9,034 nucleotides of DNA from Gammaproteobacteria bacterium. GTDB taxonomy: Bacteria; Pseudomonadota; Gammaproteobacteria; Chromatiales; Chromatiaceae. How positions within the stretch are numbered: the stretch's first letter is position 1; each line of letters begins with the position of its first letter. The notes beneath the pieces were generated by a model that was not told the origin of the DNA, ran no database searches, and was given only the letters and a program-made list of their open reading frames with translations. The position numbers and the translations under genes were made by a program. The stretch is from NCBI GenBank assembly GCA_024644505.1, contig JAHEHQ010000084.1:1-9034 (forward strand). The letters run 5' to 3'. Below, piece by piece: positions 1 to 5,691 of the stretch.

Positions 1-2
1 GT

Positions 3-503
3 CTGCTGGGATTCAGTATCCCCGGTCTGGGAGTTCTGTTGTCACTGCTGATCGTCTTTGTCACCGGCGTGCTGGTTGCCAATTTCCTCGGCCGGTCCCT
101 GGTTTCCCTGTGGGAGCACCTGCTGGCGCGTATACCCCTGGTCCGCTCCATCTATTCGGGGGCGAAGCAGCTGGCGGAGACCATGTTCAGCTCGAGCGGC
201 GACTCTTTTCGCAAGGTGCTGCTGGTGGAGTTTCCCCGGCGCGGGCTCTGGACGCTGGCGTTTCTGACCGGCAGCGATATCGGCGAGGCCCAGGAGAAGA
301 CCGGTAGGGATGTGGTGAATGTCTATGTGCCCACCACCCCCAATCCCACCGGCGGCTACTTTGTCATGGTTCCCAGGGAGGATGTCGTCGAACTCTCCAT
401 GTCGGTGGACGACGGCCTCAAAATGCTCATGTCCATGGGCGCGGTCGTGCCGGGAGGACACCACCCGGATCCTGAACTTGCACCCCCGGTGACCAATACG
501 TAA
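3..503 (+). CDS. DUF502 family membrane protein, 5'-truncated by window edge
   Basis: The reading frame is open from the first bases of the window, so the true start lies upstream; 166 residues are visible before TAA at 501-503. A TTG at 39 is in frame, but the residues before it (containing IPGLGVLLS) already look like the conserved DUF502 segment, so it is not the start. The visible part begins with a hydrophobic membrane segment (about residues 7-32, rich in L, V and F). It is followed by the family-like stretch ARIPLVRSIYSGAKQ and a soluble beta-rich domain with VPTTPNPTGGYFVMVP. The C-terminus is polar and Pro-rich. DUF502 proteins are usually about 200 residues with two membrane helices; the first helix would be off the window. 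Function is unknown. The gene is 48 bp upstream of aspS on the same strand, a neighbourhood I recall from other gammaproteobacteria, so co-transcription is likely. Confidence 0.85.
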   Translation: MLGFSIPGLGVLLSLLIVFVTGVLVANFLGRSLVSLWEHLLARIPLVRSIYSGAKQLAETMFSSSGDSFRKVLLVEFPRRGLWTLAFLTGSDIGEAQEKTGRDVVNVYVPTTPNPTGGYFVMVPREDVVELSMSVDDGLKMLMSMGAVVPGGHHPDPELAPPVTNT

Positions 504-551
504 CATCTCGGCTTTTTCCTAGGCTCCACCATACTTCACGGGACAGCTCCA

Positions 552-2333
552 ATGCGCAGCCATTATTGCGGACAGTTGAATGCATCTCACATCGGCCAGG
601 AGGTCGAACTCAGCGGCTGGACCCATCGTCGCCGGGACCATGGGGGCGTTATCTTTATCGACCTGCGGGACCGTGAAGGCCTGGTTCAGCTGGTTTACGA
701 TCCCGATCTCCCCGATGTCTTTTCCATCGCCGAACAGGTGCGCAACGAGTTCGTGCTGCGGGTTCGCGGTCGCGTTCGTGCCCGGCCGGAAGGAACGGTA
801 AATCCCGATCTGCCCACTGGAGAGGTGGAGGTGCTGGGCCTGGAGCTGGAGATCCTCAATCCCTCGGACACGCCCCCGTTTCAACTCGACGAACATGAAA
901 ATGTCTCGGAGGAGGTGCGGCTGCGCTATCGCTATGTGGATCTGCGGCGCCCCGAGATGATCAAGAACATGCGGCTGCGCGCCGCGATTACGCGAAGTCT
1001 CCGCGGATACCTGGACGACAAGGGTTTTCTGGATATCGAGACCCCGATGTTGACCAAGGCCACCCCTGAGGGTGCCCGGGACTATCTGGTTCCCTCCCGC
1101 ACCCACCCCGGTAAGTTCTTCGCGCTGCCCCAGTCGCCCCAGCTGTTCAAACAGCTGCTGATGATGTCCGGCATGGACCGTTATTATCAGATCGTGCGCT
1201 GCTTCAGGGACGAGGACCTGCGGGCCGATCGTCAGCCCGAGTTCACGCAGCTGGACATCGAAACCTCGTTCCTCAACGAGGATCAGTTGACGGGGTTGAT
1301 GGAAGAGATGATCCGGCAGACCTTCCGCGAGGTGCTCGGAGACGAGCTTTCGGATCCCTTCCCCCGCATGACCTACGCCGAGGCCGTGCGGCGCTTCGGG
1401 TCTGACCGTCCGGACCTGCGGTGTCCGCTGGAACTGGTGGACGTGGGCGACCTGATGGCGGATGTGGAGTTCAAGGTGTTCTCCAGTCCCGCCAGGGATC
1501 CGGACGGCAGGGTGGCGGCGCTCAATGTGCCGGGGGGCTGCAATCTCACCCGCCGGGAGATCGACGGATACACCAAGTTCGTGGGCATCTACGGGGCCAA
1601 GGGACTTGCGTACATCAAGGTCAATGAAGCCGGGAAGGGGCGCGACGGCCTGCAATCGCCGATTCTCAAGTTTCTCCCCGACGAGGCGGTAACCGAGATC
1701 CTGGCGCGTACCGCGGCAGCCGACGGTGACCTGATATTTTTCGGTGCCGACAAGGCGGATGTGGTCAACGAGGCCCTGGGGGCCCTGCGTGTCAAACTGG
1801 GCGAAGACCTGGGCCTGATGAAGCCCGGCTGGTGGCCTTTGTGGGTGGTGGATTTCCCCATGTTCGGCTGGGATGCCCAGGAAAATCGATGGACGGCGCT
1901 GCATCACCCCTTTACCGCGCCCAGGGAGGATCACCTCAATCTGCTCGAGAGCGACCCGGGAAGCTGTGAGTCCCGGGCTTATGACCTGGTGTTGAACGGT
2001 ACCGAACTGGGAGGCGGCTCGATCCGTATTCACCGCAACGAAGTCCAGCAGCAGGTGTTCGGGCTGCTGGGGATCGGGCAAGAGGAGGCCAGGCAGAAGT
2101 TCGGTTTTCTGCTGGATGCGCTTCGCTACGGCTGCCCCCCCCACGGGGGTATTGCCTTCGGCCTCGACCGGCTGGTGATGCTGATGGCAGGTGCGGAAAG
2201 CATCCGGGAGGTGATGGCGTTCCCCAAGACCCAGACGGCGGCCTGTCTCCTGACATCCGCGCCTTCGGAGGCGAATCCCGCCCAGTTGCGGGAACTTTCG
2301 ATCAGAGTGCGCAAACCCCAGGTGGAAGAATAA
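552..2333 (+). CDS. aspS: Aspartyl-tRNA synthetase (class II), probably non-discriminating
   Basis: This enzyme attaches aspartate to tRNA in the cytoplasm using ATP. The 593-residue length is normal for bacterial AspRS. Residues 1-105 form the N-terminal anticodon-binding OB fold (start MRSHYCGQLN, then GWTHRRRDHGG and FIDLRDREG). The class II catalytic core follows, with QSPQLFKQLLM at 194-204, motif 2 RCFRDEDLRADRQPEF at 216-231 (Arg219), the bacterial insertion domain in the middle (about 290-420), and motif 3 GLDRLVML with Arg540. The ATG at 552 gives the conserved N-terminus; a weak GGGA ribosome site lies at 540-543. His30 and Gly81 align with the residues reported for the non-discriminating Pseudomonas aeruginosa enzyme, where E. 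coli has Leu and Lys. The enzyme may therefore also make Asp-tRNA(Asn) for conversion by GatCAB; this is inference. Its TAA stop overlaps the apparent start of nudB. Confidence 0.98.
   Translation: MRSHYCGQLNASHIGQEVELSGWTHRRRDHGGVIFIDLRDREGLVQLVYDPDLPDVFSIAEQVRNEFVLRVRGRVRARPEGTVNPDLPTGEVEVLGLELEILNPSDTPPFQLDEHENVSEEVRLRYRYVDLRRPEMIKNMRLRAAITRSLRGYLDDKGFLDIETPMLTKATPEGARDYLVPSRTHPGKFFALPQSPQLFKQLLMMSGMDRYYQIVRCFRDEDLRADRQPEFTQLDIETSFLNEDQLTGLMEEMIRQTFREVLGDELSDPFPRMTYAEAVRRFGSDRPDLRCPLELVDVGDLMADVEFKVFSSPARDPDGRVAALNVPGGCNLTRREIDGYTKFVGIYGAKGLAYIKVNEAGKGRDGLQSPILKFLPDEAVTEILARTAAADGDLIFFGADKADVVNEALGALRVKLGEDLGLMKPGWWPLWVVDFPMFGWDAQENRWTALHHPFTAPREDHLNLLESDPGSCESRAYDLVLNGTELGGGSIRIHRNEVQQQVFGLLGIGQEEARQKFGFLLDALRYGCPPHGGIAFGLDRLVMLMAGAESIREVMAFPKTQTAACLLTSAPSEANPAQLRELSIRVRKPQVEE
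2320..2325 (+). promoter_or_regulatory. Ribosome binding site supporting an ATA start for nudB
   Basis: AGGTGG, inside the 3' end of aspS, is a good Shine-Dalgarno match. It lies 7 bases upstream of the ATA at 2333-2335, an ideal spacing, but about 40 bases from the first canonical candidate (GTG at 2366). It therefore argues that translation of nudB begins at 2333. Confidence 0.5.
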
Positions 2334-2785
2334 TACAAGGGTACAAACGCCCCGAGTCGGTCCTCGTGGTGGTCTACACCGCCCAGGGGGAGGTCCTGAT
2401 GCTGCGCCGTACCAGCCCCCGGGACTTCTGGCAGTCGGTCACGGGCAGCCTGAGGTGGGGAGAGATGCCCCGCAGGGCGGCACAGCGCGAACTCTTTGAA
2501 GAGACGGGTTTGCGCGATGGCGGCAGAATTCGGGACTGTCACCGCAAGGTACGGTTTCCGATCGTGCCCCCGTGGCGGGACAGGTATGACCCCGGGGTGT
2601 TTTTTAACACCGAGCACCGTTTTCGGCTGCAGCTTCCCTCCAGGAGGTTGTTGCGGTTGAATGCCGAGGAGCACTCGATGGCCCGCTGGCTTCCGATTCC
2701 TCAGGCCGCCAGGCTTGCAAGCTCCTGGACTAACCGGGATGCGATCCTGGATCTTCAGCAGCTTTTCGGGCCGCAGACTCTTTAA
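2333..2785 (+). CDS. nudB: Dihydroneopterin triphosphate pyrophosphatase (Nudix), apparent ATA start
   Basis: NudB removes pyrophosphate from dihydroneopterin triphosphate in folate synthesis. The full Nudix signature is present: G-x5-E-x7-RELFEETGL, from GSLRWGE to ETGL, which binds divalent metal and carries the catalytic glutamates. FWQSVTGS just before it and SWTNRDAI near the C-terminus resemble E. coli NudB. Position next to aspS matches the E. coli order aspS-nudB. The start is odd. No ATG, GTG or TTG lies between aspS's end and GTG 2366, and starting at that GTG would remove the conserved YKRPESVLVV beta strand. Reading from ATA at 2333 restores that strand and gives 150 residues, the E. 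coli length. It also creates a TAATA stop-start overlap with aspS, with AGGTGG upstream. A conservative caller would choose 2366 (139 residues). The stop codon lies inside the adjoining palindromic repeat. The product is confident; the start is moderate. Confidence 0.9.
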   Translation: MQGYKRPESVLVVVYTAQGEVLMLRRTSPRDFWQSVTGSLRWGEMPRRAAQRELFEETGLRDGGRIRDCHRKVRFPIVPPWRDRYDPGVFFNTEHRFRLQLPSRRLLRLNAEEHSMARWLPIPQAARLASSWTNRDAILDLQQLFGPQTL

Positions 2786-2870
2786 CCCCGTGTTTCGCAT
2801 GCTCAACACAGGCTACGATTTTGAGGCCTGTTACCGGTATAGCCTGCGTTGAGGGACGAAACGCGGGGAA
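2781..2870. repeat. BIME/REP-like palindromic repeat, copy 1 of a tandem pair
   Basis: This unit folds as one long imperfect hairpin (2786-2868). The outer arms CCCCGTGTTTCG (2786-2797) and CGAAACGCGGGG (2857-2868) pair fully with one G-U. The inner arms CTCAAC-A-CAGGCT and AGCCTG-C-GTTGAG pair next, around a loop containing AGGCCT and TACCGGTA palindromes. Each half can also form its own small hairpin: CCTGCGTT/AACGCGGG on the right, GTGTT/AACAC on the left. Two inverted REP-like halves are the architecture of a bacterial interspersed mosaic element. Copy 2 starts exactly 100 bp later with 82 of 90 bases identical. No U tract follows, so it is not a classical terminator, although its place between convergent genes fits transcript-end protection. 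The TAA stop of nudB is within its first five bases. Confidence 0.8.
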
Positions 2871-2880
2871 TTTGTGTGCC

Positions 2881-2970
2881 TTTAACCCCGTGTTTCGCAT
2901 GCTCAACACAGGCTGGGATTTTGAGGCCTGTTACCTATGTAGCCTGCGTTGAGGGACGAAACATAGGGAA
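2881..2970. repeat. BIME/REP-like palindromic repeat, copy 2 of a tandem pair
   Basis: This is the second unit of the tandem pair, starting with the same TTTAACCCCG as copy 1 and ending at the shared GGGAA (2966-2970). It differs from copy 1 at eight bases in three patches: 2915-2916, 2936/2937/2939 and 2963-2965. The CTCAAC-A-CAGGCT / AGCCTG-C-GTTGAG stem is unchanged. The outer stem is weakened (3' arm CGAAACATAGGG), but that arm now complements CCTATGT in the loop (2934-2940), so an alternative fold is available. The unique bases between copies (2871-2880) and after copy 2 (2971-3020) contain no gene; phoH ends convergently at 3021. Confidence 0.8.
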
Positions 2971-3020
2971 ATCCGTGAAGACTTCACTCAGGGTTCGCCA
3001 GGCGTTCCGGATAAACTGAA

Positions 3021-4430
3021 TCAGAGATTGGCCGAAGCGAAGTCCGCGAGCCTCGAACGTTCGCCGCGCAGCAGGGTGATGTGGCCGCTGTGTTCCCATT
3101 CCTTGAACCGGTCCACGGCATAGGTCAGCCCCGAGGTGGTTTCTATGAGATAGGGCGTGTCGATCTGGGCGATGTTGCCGATGCAGACGATCTTGGTGCC
3201 GGGGCCGGCGCGGGTAACCAGGGTCTTTATCTGCTTCGGCGTGAGATTCTGGGCCTCGTCGAGGATGATGTATTTGTTCAGGAAGGTGCGTCCCCGCATG
3301 AAATTCAGAGAATGGATGTGTACCCGTGACCGCAGCAGTTCATCTGTCACGGCTCGACCCCACTCGCCCCCTTCCGTCTGGGTCAGAACCTCCAGGTTGT
3401 CCGTCAGTGCCCCCATCCAGGGCGTCATCTTCTCCTCCTCGGTGCCGGGCAGGAAGCCGATGTCCTCACCAACGGGCACGGTGACCCGGGTCATGATGAT
3501 GTCCCGGTACAGGTTTCTATCCAGGGTTTGGGCCAGCCCGGCCGCCAGCGCCAGCAGGGTCTTGCCAGTGCCGGCGTTGCCCAGAAGGGTCACGAAATCC
3601 AACTGGGGGTCCATCAGCATATTGAGGGCGTAGTTCTGCTCACGGTTGCGTGCGTTGATTCCCCAAACCGACTGTTTCGCGCCCCGGTAATCCTCCACCA
3701 GCTCGATGCAAATCCCGTCGGCGTCACGTTTTCTGACGATGGCCTCGAACCCATCGTCGCCTTCCATGTACAGGCATTGGTTGGGAAACCAGTGGTGCGT
3801 GTCCGGACCGTCGACACGATAGTAGGTTTTCCCCTGCTCCTTCCAGGATGCCAGGTCCCTGGTGTGTGTGTCCCAGAAGTCCGCCGGTAATGCCTCCATG
3901 CCGTGATAGAGCAGACTGACATCGTCCAGCACCTGGTCGTTGTAGTAATCCTCGGCGTGAATACCCAGCAAAGCCGCCTTGATCCGCAGGTTGATGTCCT
4001 TGGATACGACGGTGACTTCACTTTCCCGGAACTTTTTTTGCAGCGCCAGGGCCGTTCCCAGGATATTGTTGTCCGGTGTATTGCCGGGCAGCGATTCGGG
4101 CAGCAGATCCGGAAGATGCTCGGTCTGAAAAAACAGGCGTCCGCGTTGGCCCTTTTCCCCCTGTTTGCCGTTGACCGGAGCGGGAAGGGGCAGGCCCGCA
4201 TCGATTGCCTCCTTGCTGGCGCCATGCATGAGTTCGTCCAGGAACCGGGAGGTCTGACGGGCGTTGCGCGCTACCTCCGACATGCCTTTTTTGCCCCGGT
4301 CGAGCTCTTCGAGCACCATCATCGGGAGAAAGATGTCGTGCTCGTGGAACCGGAATATGGAGGTGGGATCGTGCATCAGCACGTTGGTATCCAGGACGAA
4401 CAGCCGGCGTCCTTCTGAGGTCTGATTCAT
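3021..4430 (-). CDS. phoH: PIN-PhoH fusion protein (PhoH2-type ATPase/ribonuclease family)
   Basis: A 469-residue two-domain protein. Residues about 8-155 form a PIN nuclease domain with the expected acidic residues: Asp14 in LDTNVLM, Glu41/Glu42 in VLEELDRGKKG, Asp120 in PDNNILGTALAL and Asp145 in VVSKDINLRIKA. Residues about 255-469 form the PhoH P-loop ATPase with Walker A GNAGTGKT (284-291), Walker B IILDEAQNLT (Asp391-Glu392) and an arginine-rich C-terminal LLRGERSRLADF. Mycobacterial PhoH2 with this architecture is reported as an RNA helicase and ribonuclease; here RNA unwinding and cleavage is inferred from the family. It differs from YbeZ-type PhoH, which lacks the PIN domain. The ATG at 4430 gives a complete PIN domain. 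The gene is last in a probable minus-strand unit, 88 bp after bcp, and ends convergently with nudB across the palindromic repeats. A toxin-antitoxin role (PhoAT-PhoH2) is not supported, as there is no small partner gene before it. Confidence 0.93.
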   Translation of the reverse strand: MNQTSEGRRLFVLDTNVLMHDPTSIFRFHEHDIFLPMMVLEELDRGKKGMSEVARNARQTSRFLDELMHGASKEAIDAGLPLPAPVNGKQGEKGQRGRLFFQTEHLPDLLPESLPGNTPDNNILGTALALQKKFRESEVTVVSKDINLRIKAALLGIHAEDYYNDQVLDDVSLLYHGMEALPADFWDTHTRDLASWKEQGKTYYRVDGPDTHHWFPNQCLYMEGDDGFEAIVRKRDADGICIELVEDYRGAKQSVWGINARNREQNYALNMLMDPQLDFVTLLGNAGTGKTLLALAAGLAQTLDRNLYRDIIMTRVTVPVGEDIGFLPGTEEEKMTPWMGALTDNLEVLTQTEGGEWGRAVTDELLRSRVHIHSLNFMRGRTFLNKYIILDEAQNLTPKQIKTLVTRAGPGTKIVCIGNIAQIDTPYLIETTSGLTYAVDRFKEWEHSGHITLLRGERSRLADFASANL

Positions 4431-4518
4431 GAAACTTCGGGTTCGGTGGGTTGGAGATTGAAGGCGGCGGATAGATCCGGAACCGCCCTCCCGGACTTGA
4501 GGTTTTTCGCTGCCGCGC

Positions 4519-4992
4519 TTATTTTTTCAGGGCCTTGACGGCCTCCAGGACCTCTTCCACGTGGCCCTTTACCTTGACCTTGCGCCATTCTTGTCGCAAT
4601 ACACCCTTGCCGTCGATCAGAAAGGTGCTGCGCTCAATGCCCAGCACCTTGCGGCCGTACATGTTCTTTTCCTTGATGACATCGAAGGCCTTGCACAGGG
4701 TTTCCTCCGGGTCGGAGGCCAGGTCAAAGGGGAAGCCCTGCTTTGCCTTGAAATTCTCCTGAGCCTTCAGACTGTCGCGGGAGGCCCCCAGGATTACGGT
4801 CGATTGACGGCGGAACCTGGCAATGGCGTCCCTGAAGTCGAGGCCTTCCTGGGTGCAGCCCGGGGTGCTCGCCTTGGGATAAAAATAGAGGACCAGGATT
4901 TTTCCGAGATAATCTGACAGCCTGACCTTTTTGTCACCCGTGAGATGTATCTCCACGTCGGGGATCGTCTTGTTCAGTTGAACCTTGCTCAT
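4519..4992 (-). CDS. bcp: Thioredoxin-dependent peroxiredoxin, BCP/PrxQ family
   Basis: A cytoplasmic thiol peroxidase of 157 residues, the usual family length, that reduces hydrogen peroxide and organic peroxides. The thioredoxin-fold core has LVLYFYPKASTPGCT (peroxidatic Cys46 with Thr43 and Pro44), GASRDS, FPFDLASDP and the conserved ERSTFLID (Arg121). E. coli BCP has a resolving cysteine five residues after the peroxidatic one. Here the segment reads GCTQEGLDFRD and position 51 is Leu, so that cysteine is missing. The only other cysteine is Cys100 in ETLCKAF. The protein is thus either a 1-Cys type or uses Cys100. The start at 4992 is supported by an AGAGGAA ribosome site nine or so bases upstream. 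It is 28 bp downstream of the gcvR-like gene, the same pairing as in E. coli, so co-transcription is likely. Confidence 0.95.
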   Translation of the reverse strand: MSKVQLNKTIPDVEIHLTGDKKVRLSDYLGKILVLYFYPKASTPGCTQEGLDFRDAIARFRRQSTVILGASRDSLKAQENFKAKQGFPFDLASDPEETLCKAFDVIKEKNMYGRKVLGIERSTFLIDGKGVLRQEWRKVKVKGHVEEVLEAVKALKK

Positions 4993-5020
4993 GGTGATTC
5001 CTCTAATGCCGCTACGGGCT

Positions 5021-5560
5021 CTAAATCTTTACCGGTTCCAGCACGGCATCCAGGTTCAGAGAGTCACAGAATTCCAGAAACTCCTCCCTGAGCGATGCGA
5101 TATGTATCCCGGAGGGTATGCCCACCGTGATGTGCACCGAAAACATGGGTGTGCCTGTGTGTGCCGCGGCATAGCTGCTGGTCACCATGTCCTCTATGTT
5201 TATCTGGCGGGCTGAAAAGAAGCCCGCCAGGCTGTTGACGATGCCCGGATGGTCCATGCAGACCACCTCGACGGCATAGGGCAGCAGATCCGGGCCCTTG
5301 CTGCGATCGCTGGTGCGCTTGACGATAATCGTAAGTTTCAGCTGATCCTGGAGTCCGGGAATGGCATCCTCCAGTTTGGTCAGGGTGTTCCAGTTGCCCT
5401 CGACCATGATCATGATGGCGAATTCGCCGCCGAGAACCGTCATCCTGCTCTCTGTGATATTGCAGCCGTACTCCAGGATAACTTTCGACAGATCGTTAAC
5501 AATGCCAGGGTGGTCCTGTCCGAGGGCCGAGATCACCAGATAGCTTTTTGGTTTGGTCAT
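5021..5560 (-). CDS. gcvR: GcvR-like regulator with two ACT domains
   Basis: A 179-residue protein made of two ACT domains, each opening with a DHPGIVN motif (residues 16-22 and 103-109). The first domain starts SYLVISALGQ and the second YAVEVVCM. ACT domains bind amino acids; E. coli GcvR senses glycine and restrains the activator GcvA of the glycine cleavage operon. This function is inferred from similarity and from gene order (gcvR followed by bcp and divergent from dapA, as in E. coli). No DNA-binding motif is visible, consistent with action through a partner protein. I chose ATG 5560 because the motif-bearing domain starts just after it; a TTG at 5596 would add 12 unconserved-looking residues. 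No Shine-Dalgarno sequence precedes either start, and a -10-like element sits just upstream of 5560. gcvA is not in the window. Confidence 0.88.
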   Translation of the reverse strand: MTKPKSYLVISALGQDHPGIVNDLSKVILEYGCNITESRMTVLGGEFAIMIMVEGNWNTLTKLEDAIPGLQDQLKLTIIVKRTSDRSKGPDLLPYAVEVVCMDHPGIVNSLAGFFSARQINIEDMVTSSYAAAHTGTPMFSVHITVGIPSGIHIASLREEFLEFCDSLNLDAVLEPVKI

Positions 5561-5567
5561 GAGTGAG

Positions 5568-5596
5568 GATGTACTCAATTTGGGGACTGATTGCAA
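5568..5596 (-). promoter_or_regulatory. Possible promoter for the gcvR-bcp-phoH unit
   Basis: On the minus strand, TTGCAA (5596-5591) is followed after 17 bases by TACATC (5573-5568). The -35 match is fair and the -10 match weak. Transcription would begin close to the ATG at 5560, giving a leaderless message, which fits the absence of a ribosome site. This is tentative. Confidence 0.3.
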
Positions 5597-5631
5597 GAGT
5601 GTAGCTTTGTTGAGTGGGGTTAGGCTATGCC

Positions 5632-5661
5632 TTGTCAGCGTCTCGGCTCGCGAATTACAAT
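5632..5661 (+). promoter_or_regulatory. Sigma70-type promoter for dapA-bamC
   Basis: TTGTCA (5632-5637) and TACAAT (5656-5661) are separated by 18 bases, and each matches the consensus hexamer at five of six positions. The predicted start near 5668 leaves a 5' leader of about 24 bases before the dapA ATG at 5692. The leader is AT-rich, unlike the surrounding DNA. No lysine riboswitch could fit in this space. Confidence 0.65.
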
Positions 5662-5691
5662 AGAAAATTAATCTTCCCTGAGAATATTTTC

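Noticed and set aside
519..2144. 541-residue open frame on the minus strand, antisense to aspS
   Set aside because: It is a shadow of the codon bias of a clearly real aspS, and its translation shows no recognisable domain.
2126..2809. 227-residue minus-strand frame across nudB
   Set aside because: Antisense to the Nudix gene, with a low-complexity Pro/Arg-rich translation and no family motif.
2781..2980. CRISPR-like tandem repeats
   Set aside because: There are only two units of about 90 bp with a 10-bp spacer and internal palindromes, and no cas genes, so this is a REP/BIME type rather than a CRISPR array.
2975..2987. GTGAAG-A-CTTCAC palindrome between nudB and phoH
   Set aside because: The one-base loop and lack of a T tract make it a poor terminator or operator candidate.
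3021..4430. PhoH2 as part of a toxin-antitoxin pair
   Set aside because: No small antitoxin-like gene precedes it; the upstream neighbour is the peroxiredoxin gene.
4476..4495. TCCGG/CCGGA hairpin between bcp and phoH
   Set aside because: A five-base stem in GC-rich DNA with no T tract in the direction of transcription; likely chance.
5614..5691. N-terminal extension of dapA from a TTG
   Set aside because: It lies upstream of the predicted promoter, and family members start at the MFxGS methionine at 5692.
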